Shown piece after piece: positions 5,244-5,346 of a stretch of 5,346 nt of DNA. The position numbers were made by a program, and so were the translations under genes. Origin of the DNA: Dehalococcoidia bacterium (GTDB taxonomy: Bacteria > Chloroflexota > Dehalococcoidia > UBA1151 > UBA1328); contig JASLNQ010000161.1 in NCBI GenBank assembly GCA_030745955.1, forward strand, positions 1 to 5,346, written 5' to 3'. Position 1 is the first letter of the stretch. Each line of letters opens with the position of its first letter. The notes below the pieces were generated by a model. The model did not search any database and was not told the DNA's origin. It saw nothing but the letters and a program-made list of their open reading frames with translations.

Positions 5244-5346
5244 CTAGTCGAGTTGCCGCAGCCTCGGGTCGAGCCGGTCACGCAGCCAGTCACCGAAGAA
5301 GTTCAGTGACATCACGACAAGGAAGATGGCAAGGCCCGGGAAGAAG
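5244..5346 (-). CDS. ABC-transporter permease, DppC/OppC type (3' end only)
   Basis: Reading in from the right edge on the minus strand, 33 codons run to a TAG at 5244-5246. They encode a hydrophobic stretch ([20 protein letters not shown]) that would be the last membrane helix, followed by [14 protein letters not shown]. An N-x-x-GD-x-LRD-x-LDPRLR tail is the hallmark C-terminus of the second permease of dipeptide/oligopeptide/nickel-type ABC importers (DppC, OppC, GsiD). Such systems have a periplasmic or lipid-anchored binding protein, two permeases and one or two ATPases; some import sugars or oligosaccharides instead of peptides. The rest of the gene and its partners should lie to the right of the window. 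The ORF is cut by the window edge and shows no sign of being a broken gene. The following enzymes read in the same direction, so the transporter may feed them; a 271-bp gap separates them. Confidence 0.85.
   Translation of the reverse strand, partial: FFPGLAIFLVVMSLNFFGDWLRDRLDPRLRQLD

Noticed and set aside
5069..5293. 74-codon minus-strand frame covering the gap and overlapping the permease end
   Set aside because: It overlaps the permease frame, which has a diagnostic C-terminal motif. Its own translation is low-complexity (Thr/Ser/Arg) and has no convincing ribosome binding site.

Overview
This 5.3 kb window is bacterial DNA, GC-rich (roughly 60% by eye) and densely coded. It holds four complete metabolic enzyme genes and the 3' end of an ABC-transporter permease gene. 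Nothing in it is a mobile element, CRISPR array, tRNA or rRNA. The source looks like a free-living heterotroph that uses carbohydrate-derived acids. The permease C-terminus and the set of paralogous catabolic oxidoreductases remind me of marine or soil Chloroflexota (Dehalococcoidia/SAR202-like), but that is an impression, and an alpha- or beta-proteobacterium or actinobacterium is not excluded.

Layout. (1) 41-1810, plus strand: an IlvD/Edd-family dehydratase of the sugar-acid type, with a TTG start behind a good Shine-Dalgarno site. (2) 1811-1868: a short convergent gap with an imperfect GC-rich hairpin. (3) 1869-2888, minus: an aldo/keto reductase resembling D-threo-aldose 1-dehydrogenase/L-fucose dehydrogenase. 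(4) 2916-3980, minus: an NAD-dependent beta-decarboxylating dehydrogenase resembling tartrate/D-malate dehydrogenase. (5) 3981-4099: a 119-bp gap with a weak promoter candidate, a TTGCGCAA palindrome and a hairpin over the downstream ribosome binding site. (6) 4100-4972, minus: a 3-hydroxyisobutyrate dehydrogenase/tartronate semialdehyde reductase family protein. (7) 4973-5243: a 271-bp gap with a perfect TATAAT box, a 10-bp palindrome next to it and a possible 22-codon leader ORF. (8) 5244-5346, minus: the last 33 codons of a DppC/OppC-type permease, cut by the window edge.

How they may work together (inference). The set fits oxidative, non-phosphorylating breakdown of sugars and sugar acids. 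The aldo/keto reductase could oxidise an aldose at C1 to the lactone, and the IlvD/Edd enzyme could dehydrate the aldonate to a 2-keto-3-deoxy acid. The tartrate-DH-like and tartronate-semialdehyde-reductase-like enzymes could process short hydroxyacids, and the ABC system could import the substrate. The lactonase, the aldolase or downstream dehydrogenase, and any regulator are not in the window, so the real substrate is unknown. The three minus-strand enzymes read the same way as the permease, and the last two (27 bp apart) are very likely co-transcribed.

I found no convincing undescribed system. The most useful leads are two CpG-centred palindromes, each beside a candidate promoter, which could be sites for one transcription factor.
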